From Pirellulaceae bacterium (GTDB lineage Bacteria; Planctomycetota; Planctomycetia; Pirellulales; Pirellulaceae), in contig JADHUC010000024.1 in assembly GCA_016784735.1 (NCBI GenBank), forward strand, positions 1 to 54,916: a stretch of 54,916 nt of DNA. The letters are read 5' to 3'. Both the position numbers and the translations under genes were made by a program. The notes below the pieces were generated by a model that saw only the letters and a list, made by a program, of their open reading frames with translations, ran no database searches and had not been told where the DNA came from. Positions 9,087 to 18,447 of this stretch are shown here, in pieces. Position 1 is the stretch's first letter, and every line of letters starts with the position of its first letter.

Positions 9087-9158
9087 GTCAGGCTGTGCCT
9101 GACGGAAACCGGCCACCACGACGTGCGGCTACATGTCGTCAGGCACAGCCTGACCTAC
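9083..9158. repeat. Palindromic GTAG-headed element (BIME-like) at a gene end
   Basis: Perfect 22-bp inverted arms (9083-9104, 9137-9158) flank a 32-bp spacer. Each arm is GTAG followed by a self-complementary hairpin (GTCAGGC, loop TGT, GCCTGAC). The TAG of the left head (9084-9086) is the stop codon of the DUF4838 gene. It could also form a terminator-like structure, but no T-tract follows. Confidence 0.85.
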
Positions 9159-9194
9159 GTACTGTTCACGCATTGGGTATACTGCGGGTTGCAT

Positions 9195-9260
9195 ATCTTT
9201 CTGTCCAGAGATGATTCTGCAATCCTCTTCGGGCAAAATGATTGTTGGGTAGAATCATGT
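9195..9260. repeat. GATTTTGCCCA-type intergenic palindrome, copy 1 (degenerate)
   Basis: This is a partly decayed copy of a palindrome also found at 26053-26118 and 48089-48155. The right half (GGGCAAAATGATTGTTGGG) is well kept and the left half is altered (GATGATTCTGC). It ends about 28 bases before the next start codon. Confidence 0.75.
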
Positions 9261-9287
9261 GGAGTTCACCTCGACCAGGAGTAACCG

Positions 9288-11246
9288 ATGCCGCATAGAG
9301 TTGTTTTGACCGCGCTGTTTCTCATTGCATTCTCCTCTCCACCTGACGGGCGAGCGGAGACGCCGCGGCAGTTCCGTGTGTGGGCCACAAGCTGCGCCCA
9401 CGTACCGGCTGACATTCGACGGGGGCGCGAGAGTCTGGCCAAGGTCATCCGCCAGTCGGAAGGACTCGAAGAAGGCGCGCCGGCGTTCGACTGGGACATC
9501 ATGATCGACGCGGGCGACGTTTCCGCTCACCAGACGCCGCCCGGCGACCGAGATGGGCGCGAGCTGATTCGCCAGTACCGGGCCATGACCAAGCATCGGC
9601 GCGAGCAGGTCTACAATGTGCCCGGGAATCACGACGCGCCCTACTACGATCATGGACCGGGATCGTGGTTCAGGAAGTGGGGCGATCCGCTCGGCGAAAA
9701 CGCCGTTTTCTCCGGCGTCGATCCGAAGCGTAGGCCGTTCCCCGTCGAGGGTACCTGGGAACGCTACAGCTTTCAGGCGGGCAACATCCTGTTCCTTATG
9801 CTCTCCGACCGCAACGACGCGCCCACGCCGGTCGGTCGGGGGCACAGCAAGGAGGGCAACAGTGGCGGCTACCCGCCCGGCGCCGTCACGCGAGATACCT
9901 TCAACTGGTGGAAGCAACAGGTCTTGGACAATCAGGACAAGATCATCATCACCATGCACCACCACGCGTTGCGTGACACGACGACCGCATCGGGCTACGG
10001 CGAGGGCAACCCCAACTACCACGGCAGCACGGGCGGTGCCGAGGGCTCGTCGTATCTGTACTTCATCATCGAGAAGGACGATCCCGATGATTTTCAGTAC
10101 ACGAAGGACGCGCATGTATTCGAGGATTTCCTCGACACCTTCCACAAAGAACAGGGCCGGGGCGCGATTGATTTCTGGGTCGCGGGTCATACCCACGTCA
10201 AGAGCCCGGACGACGATTTCGGTGGGAAGACGATTTCGGAAACACGGTGGGGCGCCAACTTCCTTCAGGTCGCGGGATTGACGCGTTACCACGGAGGTTC
10301 GACCCCACTCAGCCGAGTGTTGACATTCACCGACGGGTGCGACCAGGTCAAGGCGGACGTCTACTTGCACGAAGCGTGGTACGAGGACAATCCGGTCGGC
10401 TGGTATGCGCCGGCTTCGAAGACGTTTTCACTGCGTAATAAGTTCGCTGCCCCCGCTCCGATCGAACCGTTGCCTCCGTTCCCGGAAGAGGCAGAGGTCT
10501 ACGATGGACCCTATGAAAGACCAGAGTTGTCTCAACCGCTCAGGAAAGCAGGCCCATCACCCGATCTGACGACACGCTGGGACAAGGAGAAAGGGGGAAC
10601 TCTTCACCTTGAGGCCCTACTCGAAGAAGACGCCGATGACCGGATCGACAGCAAACCCGTGCTTGTCACAGAGAGTCCCGCGGGAACCGGTCACGCAGCC
10701 AAATTCGACGGCACCCAGCGGTTGCGCGTCGGCCGCGTCGATATGGAGGACTGGACGGACCTGACCGTAAGCGCGTGGATCAACACAACCGAAAAAACCA
10801 CCCAGATGCGCGTCGCGTCCAAGGATCGGATCGGCAAGCCCGGACTCTTCATGCTGTTGTACAGAAGCGGGGCTTGGATTATGCAGGCGTGGGACGATCA
10901 GGTCGGTGCATGGTGCGCCGCATCGTGGCGATCTGCTGCTATCAACGACGGCGGATGGCACAGCCTGGTCGGCGTTGTCGACTCTCGACAGGCCAAGGTG
11001 CTGCTGTACGTGGACGGCGAGCTGAAGGCCGAAGCTCCCTGGACCGCGAAAACGCTGGACGATTCGGACGAGACCGACCTGGCCGTCGGCGCCGACTCGG
11101 GCGAAGGACAATTCGGGCACACGTTCCAAGGCATGATCCACGACGTGCATCTCTACCCACTCGCCCTTACTCCGGAACAGATCAAGGCCAACTTCGATAG
11201 GCGCGGGTGTCCGACTCCGGCCGCCGCGAATGAACCTGCTCCTTGA
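9288..11246 (+). CDS. Secreted calcineurin-like metallophosphoesterase with C-terminal LamG-like domain
   Basis: After a signal peptide (ending near GRAET), the N-terminal about 380 residues carry the metallophosphoesterase signature in order: MIDAGDVSA (D-x-G-D), NVPGNHDAPY (GNHD), ITMHHHALRD and VAGHTHVKS (GHTH). These bind the dinuclear metal centre. Residues about 430-645 form a concanavalin-A-like LamG domain (AKFDGTQRLRV, DLTVSAWINT, GMIHDVHLYPLALTPEQI), usually glycan- or surface-binding. The start ATG has AGGAG 8 bases upstream (CCAGGAGTAACCGATG). It is separated from the DUF4838 gene by two repeats, so it is probably transcribed independently. The phosphoester substrate is unknown. 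Confidence 0.85.
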   Translation: MPHRVVLTALFLIAFSSPPDGRAETPRQFRVWATSCAHVPADIRRGRESLAKVIRQSEGLEEGAPAFDWDIMIDAGDVSAHQTPPGDRDGRELIRQYRAMTKHRREQVYNVPGNHDAPYYDHGPGSWFRKWGDPLGENAVFSGVDPKRRPFPVEGTWERYSFQAGNILFLMLSDRNDAPTPVGRGHSKEGNSGGYPPGAVTRDTFNWWKQQVLDNQDKIIITMHHHALRDTTTASGYGEGNPNYHGSTGGAEGSSYLYFIIEKDDPDDFQYTKDAHVFEDFLDTFHKEQGRGAIDFWVAGHTHVKSPDDDFGGKTISETRWGANFLQVAGLTRYHGGSTPLSRVLTFTDGCDQVKADVYLHEAWYEDNPVGWYAPASKTFSLRNKFAAPAPIEPLPPFPEEAEVYDGPYERPELSQPLRKAGPSPDLTTRWDKEKGGTLHLEALLEEDADDRIDSKPVLVTESPAGTGHAAKFDGTQRLRVGRVDMEDWTDLTVSAWINTTEKTTQMRVASKDRIGKPGLFMLLYRSGAWIMQAWDDQVGAWCAASWRSAAINDGGWHSLVGVVDSRQAKVLLYVDGELKAEAPWTAKTLDDSDETDLAVGADSGEGQFGHTFQGMIHDVHLYPLALTPEQIKANFDRRGCPTPAAANEPAP

Positions 11247-11310
11247 AAGGCATACTTGAAACAGAGGACGCGCATGTGCGGCAAAGCAACTTGGGATCGT
11301 TGGCGGCAGG

Positions 11311-13281
11311 TCATCTTCCGCTGTCCTGACCATAGAACCAACGCACCGGGACTGATCGGAATCGAGCCGAAATCCACCCCGACTTAGCTTCCCGTTCGTA
11401 GTAGCTCAGCACCGCTCGACTTCCGACAAAGGCGAGGCTCGTGTAGGAGTACGTGCGGTCGGTTCTCGTTTCCAGGTCTCGCACGTGACGCCACGTCTTG
11501 CCTTCGTCGGACGACGCTGCGGCTGTGAGCGGTGTGCGTTGGCCGCCGTGGCCGGCGCCCTCTGAATAGGTATGGTTCCAGATCAGCAACAGGTCGCCTG
11601 TCGCCGGAATGCGACGCAACGTCGCCGGGGCTTCCGGGGCTTTGACGTCCAGCGGGATCGGCTCGTCCCAAGTGTCACCTCCGTCGGTGGAGTGGCTCGC
11701 CGCGATGTAGCCCATCTGCGTGCGCACAATCATCATGACGCGACCATCGCCCAACTCGATCACCTCCGGTTCCATGGCGCCACGACGCGGCTGATCGACA
11801 TGCTGCTTGCCCGGACGCCACGTGGCCCCCTCGTCGTCCGAGATGTAGCAGTACGACACGAAATGATTCACTTTCCTGACGTCCTCGGTGTACGCCACCG
11901 GGGCCAGCAACCGGCCGCTCGAAAGCCGCGTCACCCGATCGTTGTTCATCACGTGATAGCCGGGCTGGCCGGTCACCTTGATCGGTTCGCCGAACGTTTG
12001 AGCCTCGTCGCGTGAGATGCGGAGGTGGACATCCAGTGAATCGAAACCGTTCTTGACCAGATAGAACATGCCAATCGGCGCATCCCAACGCCCGGGCGGT
12101 CCCAAACGTCGTAACGTTACGCTCATCACATTCATGCCACCGACATTCTCCTGCAGCACGCGCGGCGCAGTCCATGTTCGGCCGCCGTCGCGCGTGGTGC
12201 GCGCGACGATGCGCGCCTTCGCGAAATCACTGCCGCTGTCTTGGAACTCGGTGATCGCAAACAGCAGCGAGCCGTCGGCCAGTTCGACGGTCGATCCTTC
12301 GGTGCAGCGGGGATTCTGCTTCGTCGCCTCGAAAACCAGATAGCTGACCTGCTGGTCGCGATCCGGAGGGGCCGGGCGATCGAGGAAGAGCAAGGTCTGA
12401 GCCGCGCGGATGCGGGCGTCGAAATTGTCGTCATCCAGTTGCTCGATCAGCTTCGGAGCAACCCAGGTTGCCCGCGCGTCGCCGGCGAACGTTGCTGCCA
12501 TAGTACGAATGCCCGGATCGTCCGAGTCCAGGTTCTTCGCCAACTGGGCCAGTCCCTCCGCGTCGCCAAGCGAAGCCAATGAATGATGGACGAACGCGAC
12601 CGTCAGGGGCTTTTTTGCGAGCGGCAGTTGCGCCGTCAGTCGCGCGATGTCGCTCGCATCCCCCACGCGTCCCAGAACCCACGCAGCGATTCGTCGTATT
12701 TCTTCGTCCGCCGAATCCAATGCAGCTCGCACGACCGGCAGTGCGCGGTCGCTGCCACAGCGAGCCAGCGCAGCGGCCGCCATCAGTCGCAATGTTGGAT
12801 TCTCCGTTTGTTTCATCGCGGCCCGCATCGCACCCCCGTCGCCGATTTCTCCGACCTTGTAGAGGCTCTCGGCCGCGTGCACGTGCCCGTGTGGATCATC
12901 GCCGGCCAGGATGCCGAGCATCACTGACGCGGCGCCACGGTCGCCTGCGCGCACCAGCTCTCGCGCAAAGCCGCATCGACGTTGGTCGTCGGTTTCGTCG
13001 GGCAGTTTCGGAGCTAGAAACTCCTTCACCTCGTCGCCGTATCCGCCAAGCGTCAGTCCTTCGGCTGCGTGGATGGCCGGCCAGAAGTCGTCCGCACGGA
13101 TCCCATCACGCAGCACCTGCAGGCAGTTGTCGCGCACGTCGTCGGACAAATCGATCTGCCGCCCTTTGCCCGTCTCCGCCGCGTTAGTAGGTCGAGCGGC
13201 CAAAGCGAGAAGCACTGCGGCGACGCACACGCAACACTGTGCGAGGAAGCGATGGGACGGTCGTTGTTGGTTCCTTGACAT
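11311..13281 (-). CDS. Secreted HEAT-repeat / sialidase (BNR) fusion protein
   Basis: From ATG 13281 (GGAG about 10 bases upstream; a TTG 18 bases earlier lacks support) the protein has a signal peptide ending near TNAAET. Residues about 40-300 are HEAT-like alpha repeats (LRLMAAAALARCGSDRAL, IRRIAAWVLGRVGDASDI, IRTMAATFAGDARATWV). The C-terminal about 340 residues form a six-bladed sialidase-like propeller with four Asp-boxes: TTRDGGRTW, SDDEGATW, STDGGDTW and SSDEGKTW. Exo-sialidases release terminal sialic or related sugars, but many planctomycete members lack proof of activity. The HEAT fusion suggests a scaffolded or partner-bound enzyme. It is 40 bases from the heparinase-like gene upstream and probably co-transcribed with it. 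Confidence 0.85.
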   Translation of the reverse strand: MSRNQQRPSHRFLAQCCVCVAAVLLALAARPTNAAETGKGRQIDLSDDVRDNCLQVLRDGIRADDFWPAIHAAEGLTLGGYGDEVKEFLAPKLPDETDDQRRCGFARELVRAGDRGAASVMLGILAGDDPHGHVHAAESLYKVGEIGDGGAMRAAMKQTENPTLRLMAAAALARCGSDRALPVVRAALDSADEEIRRIAAWVLGRVGDASDIARLTAQLPLAKKPLTVAFVHHSLASLGDAEGLAQLAKNLDSDDPGIRTMAATFAGDARATWVAPKLIEQLDDDNFDARIRAAQTLLFLDRPAPPDRDQQVSYLVFEATKQNPRCTEGSTVELADGSLLFAITEFQDSGSDFAKARIVARTTRDGGRTWTAPRVLQENVGGMNVMSVTLRRLGPPGRWDAPIGMFYLVKNGFDSLDVHLRISRDEAQTFGEPIKVTGQPGYHVMNNDRVTRLSSGRLLAPVAYTEDVRKVNHFVSYCYISDDEGATWRPGKQHVDQPRRGAMEPEVIELGDGRVMMIVRTQMGYIAASHSTDGGDTWDEPIPLDVKAPEAPATLRRIPATGDLLLIWNHTYSEGAGHGGQRTPLTAAASSDEGKTWRHVRDLETRTDRTYSYTSLAFVGSRAVLSYYEREAKSGWISARFRSVPVRWFYGQDSGR

Positions 13282-13321
13282 GTTGGTTCTCTCCTTCAAA
13301 TATCCAAAACGCGAACTTCTT

Positions 13322-16300
13322 TCAAAAACGAATCTCCCGCCCTTGCCCTGGTTTGATAGTGGTACGCTGCTGATCCGGCAGTGTTAAAGAGACCTCGGCT
13401 GACGCTTCGAGAGTCCATTCACCGTTGCTTGCCCTCTGCAATGAAACGACCGTCGGCACGCAGACCTCGTCGCCCACACCGTAGTCGTAGACGAGGAGTC
13501 GTTTGATTCCATCACCGTCCAGGTCGCCGAACTGTTCCTTCAACTGATCGTCCGAGAGTTCTCCGTGTTTCTCCTGATCAACCCAGACAGTCTGTCTGCC
13601 TGTTACTCCACTGACTCGATAGACTGCCGAGCCGTCCTCATTGCTGAGTGTCTTTCCATGGCAGTAGCGCAGTCCCGTCAAATGCAGGCTGACACCGCTG
13701 GTGATGGCGTTCTTTGCCACTTTCACTACAGGTCCCTCACAGATTCGGGGATCTAATTCCAGAGTGAGTCGGCAGGTACCGTCGACGTTTTCAGCAGCCT
13801 CTATAAGATGCGTACAATCACTGAACTCGTTGGCGATGTGCACGTAGCGTCCCACGAGAGCCGCTGGAAAAGGAGCCGCCGGCTGCACGTCCAGTTTGCG
13901 GTTCTTGTAGTCGACGTTGGTAATCCGTCCTCGCCATTCGCTTGCCGCAGCGTCAATCCCTAGTTCACCCTTCTTCAGCGATTGTCCACCGACTAAGTAT
14001 GCGCCCGTCAATGCACCGTCCGTTTCCGACCAGACGGCGAAGTCTCCGTCAGTTGTGACGTTACCAGCTTCGGTCCGCTGCCTATCGCGTCCGCAGATGA
14101 CTATGTCGATTCGTTTGCCACAGCATACTTGGATCGCGACCGGCGGATGGTTGCCCTCGTTCCCGTTGGTTATTGGAAGGCGTTTCACCCGGTCGACCAA
14201 ACGTTGTCCATTGAAGACTTCGATGAGATCCAAGAAATGACTGTGATGCGGAGCATCCCCGCTGGTGTGGGCGATGGCCCATTCGAGCTCGTACGGGTTT
14301 CCCCCACCGGGCGGCTTGCCCTTCGCAAGGTTGACTTCCGTATCATGGAAAGGCAGCGAAGTCATTTTGACATGGATGTCCGGGTGCTCCTCCAGAGCCC
14401 AGTCGACCGACCATTCTGTGTCGGTCTTGGCCCGCGCTACTTCGTATAGATATGGAAACGCGCTCAGGTGAGAGTTCTGCTTGACCCAATCGTCACCCTG
14501 TCCGTACGGAACATCCGGTCCGGCCAGGGTGCCTTTCTCTTGCTTCTGCAGTTCCAGGCCCTCGACGATAGCATCTCGTTCGCTTCGCGGCCCATGGAAG
14601 CTCCAATAATGATCCGTCCCGCCGGTTGCGTAAGACACGTCAACGGCGTAGGAATCGGTACCGTTCAGGTCGATCAAGGCGATGGTCCGTTCGGTCGCCA
14701 AATCGGGCAACATCTTGTACACCGCCGGCGCACCCACGTCTTGATGTGCGGGCGAGTAGGCCGTGGCCACTCGCGCCCACGGTCCGTCGGCCAGGAGCTT
14801 GCAGTGCCCGCGGCTTCGATGACTTGGGCCGCCGACAACCCGGACGCAGTAATGCGCAGCCCAATTTCCCTCCCATGGTCTCCGGAAAGTCCAAGAGTGT
14901 GGATAGCCCAACTCGGGCAGGAGCTTGCGGTTCTTGCCTTCCCAGCCGATGGTCAGCATATCGTCATGGGCGTGGCCTCGATGACGACCATAACGAAGCC
15001 ACAGCGCGCGGCGATCGTCGCCTTTGCCCGATCGAAGGATCGCGTGGCCGTAGCCGTCGCAGACATTACTGGGTGAATGAATGCTGCAGCCACGTTGGGC
15101 AACCACTCTCTCGATATCTTCGCGCAGTTTCGTGTCTGTGACTTCTGGCCGAGGAGCCTTGGATTGCGGATCGTAAAGGACCATCGCAAAACGTGGATCC
15201 CTGGTCAGCGCGTAAGGTCCTTGGAACCATCGGGGATCCACATCGGTCGTCTGATAACGGCCTGACGGACCGGTCTTGGCGACATCGCCGCAATCGCCGG
15301 TCTGCGCGTGTGTGCAGCCAATCAGGTTGAAGTTGATACAGAAGTCGAACAGGTTCTTGTACTTCGGATCGGCCGCGAGCGTAGGAAACCTGTCCGGGCT
15401 GTACTTGTCGGGATTGAGCTTTCGGATTCTCTCAGTGACGCGGGCAAACTCCTCGAGGTTGTAGACGTGGCCGGCATTGTATCCCTGCGATTCGAAGCCC
15501 GAACCGTCAATGAAGTAGTCGTTCGTGAGGAAATATCGCATCATTCCCGACCCGTTGAACACCCAATCCACCAGCTCGAAGCTTCGCGGCGTATTCAGAA
15601 ACAGGGCACTTTCGATCGTGGCCCGCTGGCCTTGGGGCAGATTGCCGATCAGGTTCTTGTCAAGGCACGCCTGCGCGACGGTACGGAAATAGCCGTCGAC
15701 GATGAACCGGCGGAAGTCCTCCATGGTCCGGATTTCCGGATGCCCGTGCTTCTGCACGAAGGCCAACAATTCCGGATCGTCCTGCTCGAAAAACTGCCAG
15801 AGTTTCTCGAAAACATCACAATGCCCGGTGAAACGAGGCACCTCCCAGTTGTGCTCGATGTACAGCCACGTGTTGTAGAGGCGGACGTTGGTCTGCGGAA
15901 TGATCTTGCCGGCCCAGACCGAAGATCGCATCAGGGCCTTGCGCTGATTGATGTTCACCGCCAGGTTCATGTACTGCTCCGCCGTGCGGAAGAACATCAA
16001 TGCGGCGGCGTGACCGATTCTGCGATTGCCACTGCGGGCATACTGTTGGCAAAGTCGGACGGTAAGCGGCACCCAACGATGGATATAGTGCCAGCAGGTG
16101 TAGTAGCCGATGAAGCAGTAAGGATGCGTCTCGCCCTCGCGGAAGCAACCCCAGCCGTCGTCAGCAAACTCGCCACTGTGCATATCGCCATTGGCGAAGT
16201 CGTTACTGGGGAACCATCGGCCGCACTCGGGACAACCGACTTTCCACGGTTGATTCTCGAAGTCAAGTTCCCACGGATAAAAGGGCGAGCGCCCTTCGAA

Positions 16301-16912
16301 AATCTTCGGACCGCAGATAGGGCATCCCTTGGGGCGATGGTATTGCACGAAGACGGCTCGCGGAATGGTCGTCTCGGGCAGAGAGTAATACAGCTCTGCA
16401 TCTTCTGGCAGGCTGTTGGCGATTTCATCCGCGCCGGACAAGCCCGCTTTGCGAAGCTGAGTCAGCACCTCTTCATCCAGGAAGGTGATTCCTTTCTTGG
16501 GCTCGTCCTTTCCGTCCATGGGGAAGATTCGCGGTAGGTCCCACTGTTCAAACTTGCGCGGCTCTCTTGACTGTGCCCAAGTGATGATTTCGATAGGCAA
16601 CGCCAGAGAATACTCCCCCGACGTGAATTCCAGCTTGCTCGCACCCAAGGGTGACTTCGCCTGGAAGTAGAACTTCTGAGTCGTGTCGCCCTGCCGCCAA
16701 GGCCGCCGATCGAACAGCTCCACTTCTTGGGGCATCGCCACGTCTAAGCGTCCACAATCAGGCGGCGTTTCAATCACAATGCGAGTCTGTTGACCGACCA
16801 TCCAAGCGATGGGTTTCTGCAGGCATGTCAGCGCACGTTCTTCCGCCCTGGATTGAATAACTGACGCGAGGAGAAGGCCTCCTGCGAACAGCCGCAGTAC
16901 GATTCGTCTCAT
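13322..16912 (-). CDS. Large secreted heparinase II/III-like polysaccharide lyase
   Basis: This 1196-residue protein has a signal peptide (VLRLFAGGLLLASVIQSRAEE). It has a helical toroid-like middle (residues about 230-500, YYTCWHYIHRWVPLTVRL, IDGSGFESQGYN) and a heparinase II/III-type beta-sandwich start with GRHRGHAHDDML at 643-653. In the family this His-rich loop is at the active site. A four-cysteine pair, CPIC at 197-200 and CPEC at 227-230, looks like a structural zinc site. The C-terminal about 250 residues are extra beta-rich sequence with a DLDGDGIKRLLVYDYG segment reminiscent of a calcium-binding loop. Likely an eliminase on a uronic-acid glycan; substrate unknown. Downstream (-) is the HEAT/sialidase gene. 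Confidence 0.8.
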   Translation of the reverse strand: MRRIVLRLFAGGLLLASVIQSRAEERALTCLQKPIAWMVGQQTRIVIETPPDCGRLDVAMPQEVELFDRRPWRQGDTTQKFYFQAKSPLGASKLEFTSGEYSLALPIEIITWAQSREPRKFEQWDLPRIFPMDGKDEPKKGITFLDEEVLTQLRKAGLSGADEIANSLPEDAELYYSLPETTIPRAVFVQYHRPKGCPICGPKIFEGRSPFYPWELDFENQPWKVGCPECGRWFPSNDFANGDMHSGEFADDGWGCFREGETHPYCFIGYYTCWHYIHRWVPLTVRLCQQYARSGNRRIGHAAALMFFRTAEQYMNLAVNINQRKALMRSSVWAGKIIPQTNVRLYNTWLYIEHNWEVPRFTGHCDVFEKLWQFFEQDDPELLAFVQKHGHPEIRTMEDFRRFIVDGYFRTVAQACLDKNLIGNLPQGQRATIESALFLNTPRSFELVDWVFNGSGMMRYFLTNDYFIDGSGFESQGYNAGHVYNLEEFARVTERIRKLNPDKYSPDRFPTLAADPKYKNLFDFCINFNLIGCTHAQTGDCGDVAKTGPSGRYQTTDVDPRWFQGPYALTRDPRFAMVLYDPQSKAPRPEVTDTKLREDIERVVAQRGCSIHSPSNVCDGYGHAILRSGKGDDRRALWLRYGRHRGHAHDDMLTIGWEGKNRKLLPELGYPHSWTFRRPWEGNWAAHYCVRVVGGPSHRSRGHCKLLADGPWARVATAYSPAHQDVGAPAVYKMLPDLATERTIALIDLNGTDSYAVDVSYATGGTDHYWSFHGPRSERDAIVEGLELQKQEKGTLAGPDVPYGQGDDWVKQNSHLSAFPYLYEVARAKTDTEWSVDWALEEHPDIHVKMTSLPFHDTEVNLAKGKPPGGGNPYELEWAIAHTSGDAPHHSHFLDLIEVFNGQRLVDRVKRLPITNGNEGNHPPVAIQVCCGKRIDIVICGRDRQRTEAGNVTTDGDFAVWSETDGALTGAYLVGGQSLKKGELGIDAAASEWRGRITNVDYKNRKLDVQPAAPFPAALVGRYVHIANEFSDCTHLIEAAENVDGTCRLTLELDPRICEGPVVKVAKNAITSGVSLHLTGLRYCHGKTLSNEDGSAVYRVSGVTGRQTVWVDQEKHGELSDDQLKEQFGDLDGDGIKRLLVYDYGVGDEVCVPTVVSLQRASNGEWTLEASAEVSLTLPDQQRTTIKPGQGREIRF

Positions 16913-17047
16913 GGTATCACCTCCGTGGAAGGCTCTATGGCGGCGGGGATTCGCTAGACCATGCTCACAGCGTCCGTCAGGCTACCACGCCGCCTTCCTC
17001 TCGTCTACAATCCAAGACGCTTGCTGCACAACCGGAATGGAGCCATC

Positions 17048-17153
17048 GTTTAACCCGAAGCCGAAGCCGAAGCCGAAGCCGAAGGCGACGGCGCGCAGCG
17101 GCATGGACGTTCCACACGTAGCACGCGCCATCGCCTTCGGCTTCGGGTTAAAC
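17048..17153. repeat. Palindrome with internal CCGAAG hexanucleotide expansion
   Basis: The two arms begin and end GTTTAACCCGAAG / CTTCGGGTTAAAC and read inwards to a shared G-C-rich part (GGCGA[C/T]GGCGCG). The left arm has four consecutive CCGAAG units where the right arm has one. It lies in the divergent intergenic region (16913-17196) between the heparinase-like and amidohydrolase genes. No other feature is evident in that gap except an AAAGG-type ribosome binding site near 17187. Confidence 0.8.
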
Positions 17154-17196
17154 GCAGACTTGCCAAGTTCGAAAACTAACAAAGGCGACCAGCACC

Positions 17197-18147
17197 ATGA
17201 ACCGGACCGATCACATGACTCGTCGAAAAGCGATTGCCGTAGGTGCCGCGTCTGTAGGGCTGGCCGGCCTGAAGTCGCGTGCATCGGGCCAGTCTGATGA
17301 TGCCTACTGGGTCGACGCTCATTCGCACGTCTGGCCTCCCGAGACGGATCGTTTCCCGCTTGCGCACGGGCTCAGCAAGAAAGACCTCGATCCGCCAAGC
17401 TTCACCGATGACGAGCTGATGGCGATTGCTAGTCCGGTGGGCGTTCGGCGCGTCGTGCTGATTCAGCATTCGAAGTATCACCTGTTCGACAACTCGTACC
17501 TTCTTGATGTGGTACGGCGACATCCGCAACGGTTCCGGTGTGTGGGTATGGTCGACGACACACAGCCCGATGCCGGTGCCGCCATGAAACGGCTATTGCC
17601 GCGCGGTGTCACTGGCTTTCGCATCACGCCATTTATTCGCAAGCAGAACCCGGATAAGTGGCTTGGAACGACGGGCATGCAGGAGATGTGGGAGGCCGGC
17701 GCCGAGACGCGTCAGGCGATGTGCTGTCTGATCGATCCACAACACCTGCCCGGTGTGGACGACATGTGCGCGAAGTACGCCGATACGCCCGTCGTGATCG
17801 ACCATTTCGCTCGGATCGGCGTCGACGGCCAAATGCGCGACACGGATGTGCGGAGTCTATGCCGACTGGCTCGGCACAATCACGTAAGCGTGAAGATCTC
17901 CGCGTTCTATGCCCTGGGGAAAAAACGGCCGCCACACTTGGAGCTAGTGCCGATGATCAAGCAATTATTCGAGACCTTCGGCCCGCAACGGCTGATGTGG
18001 GCGAGCGATTCTCCCTATCAGATTCAGGGCGAGAACAACTATGCAGCGTCGATCAGCCTGATTCGCGACCGGCTTGACTTCGTCTCGGCCGAAGATCGGC
18101 AATGGCTACTCCGCAAGACCGCCGAGAAGGTCTTTTTCTTCGCGTGA
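17197..18147 (+). CDS. Tat-exported amidohydrolase family protein
   Basis: This 316-residue protein starts with a twin-arginine-type signal (MTRRKAIAVGAASVGLAGL, preceded by six residues). The TIM-barrel amidohydrolase core (PF04909 type) shows strand-1 DAHSHVW (HxH metal ligands), IQHSKYHLFDNSYLLDVV, GFRITPF, VVIDHFARI and the closing WASDSPYQ with its metal-binding Asp. Relatives include aminocarboxymuconate decarboxylase-like enzymes and lactonases such as those acting on uronate lactones. The metal chemistry is likely; the substrate is not. Transcribed alone, with 300 bases to the next gene. Confidence 0.8.
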   Translation: MNRTDHMTRRKAIAVGAASVGLAGLKSRASGQSDDAYWVDAHSHVWPPETDRFPLAHGLSKKDLDPPSFTDDELMAIASPVGVRRVVLIQHSKYHLFDNSYLLDVVRRHPQRFRCVGMVDDTQPDAGAAMKRLLPRGVTGFRITPFIRKQNPDKWLGTTGMQEMWEAGAETRQAMCCLIDPQHLPGVDDMCAKYADTPVVIDHFARIGVDGQMRDTDVRSLCRLARHNHVSVKISAFYALGKKRPPHLELVPMIKQLFETFGPQRLMWASDSPYQIQGENNYAASISLIRDRLDFVSAEDRQWLLRKTAEKVFFFA

Positions 18148-18447
18148 ACGCAGGAACCCTTCTCTGCTGCAGCCTCGAGCGGAACAGTCCAGCAAGTGAA
18201 GACTCCAGGATGGCCCAAGCCCAGAGGTTCTGGTCCTTGCCTTGAACGGGCGCGGTGTCTACGATTGTGCAAAGACGAAACGCGGCCCGGATTGACTTAT
18301 CTGAAGTGACACGTTTCTGAGCTGTCTTTTCATGCGAAACGCGTCACCTGGGCCGTTGAAGGCATTGTTTCCGACTCATAGGTAGGCAACACCGCGTCTG
18401 TGCGGTGCGGTTCGCTTGCCCATATCCCGCGCAGGTAGCCATTTCGG
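18148..18447. other. Intergenic region upstream of the polyketide synthase gene
   Basis: No credible gene or repeat is seen. It must hold the promoter of the type III polyketide synthase gene; no convincing -35/-10 pair is recognisable. The start ATG has only a weak purine stretch (GCAGGTAG) upstream. Confidence 0.4.

Noticed and set aside
15308..16537. Plus-strand open frame of 409 codons inside the first heparinase-like gene
   Set aside because: The opposite strand encodes the complete lyase with GHAHDD; this frame is its shadow.
17041..17160. CCGAAG repeat block considered as a CRISPR or tandem-protein repeat
   Set aside because: Units are 6 bases without spacers and belong to one arm of a palindrome; no cas genes nearby.
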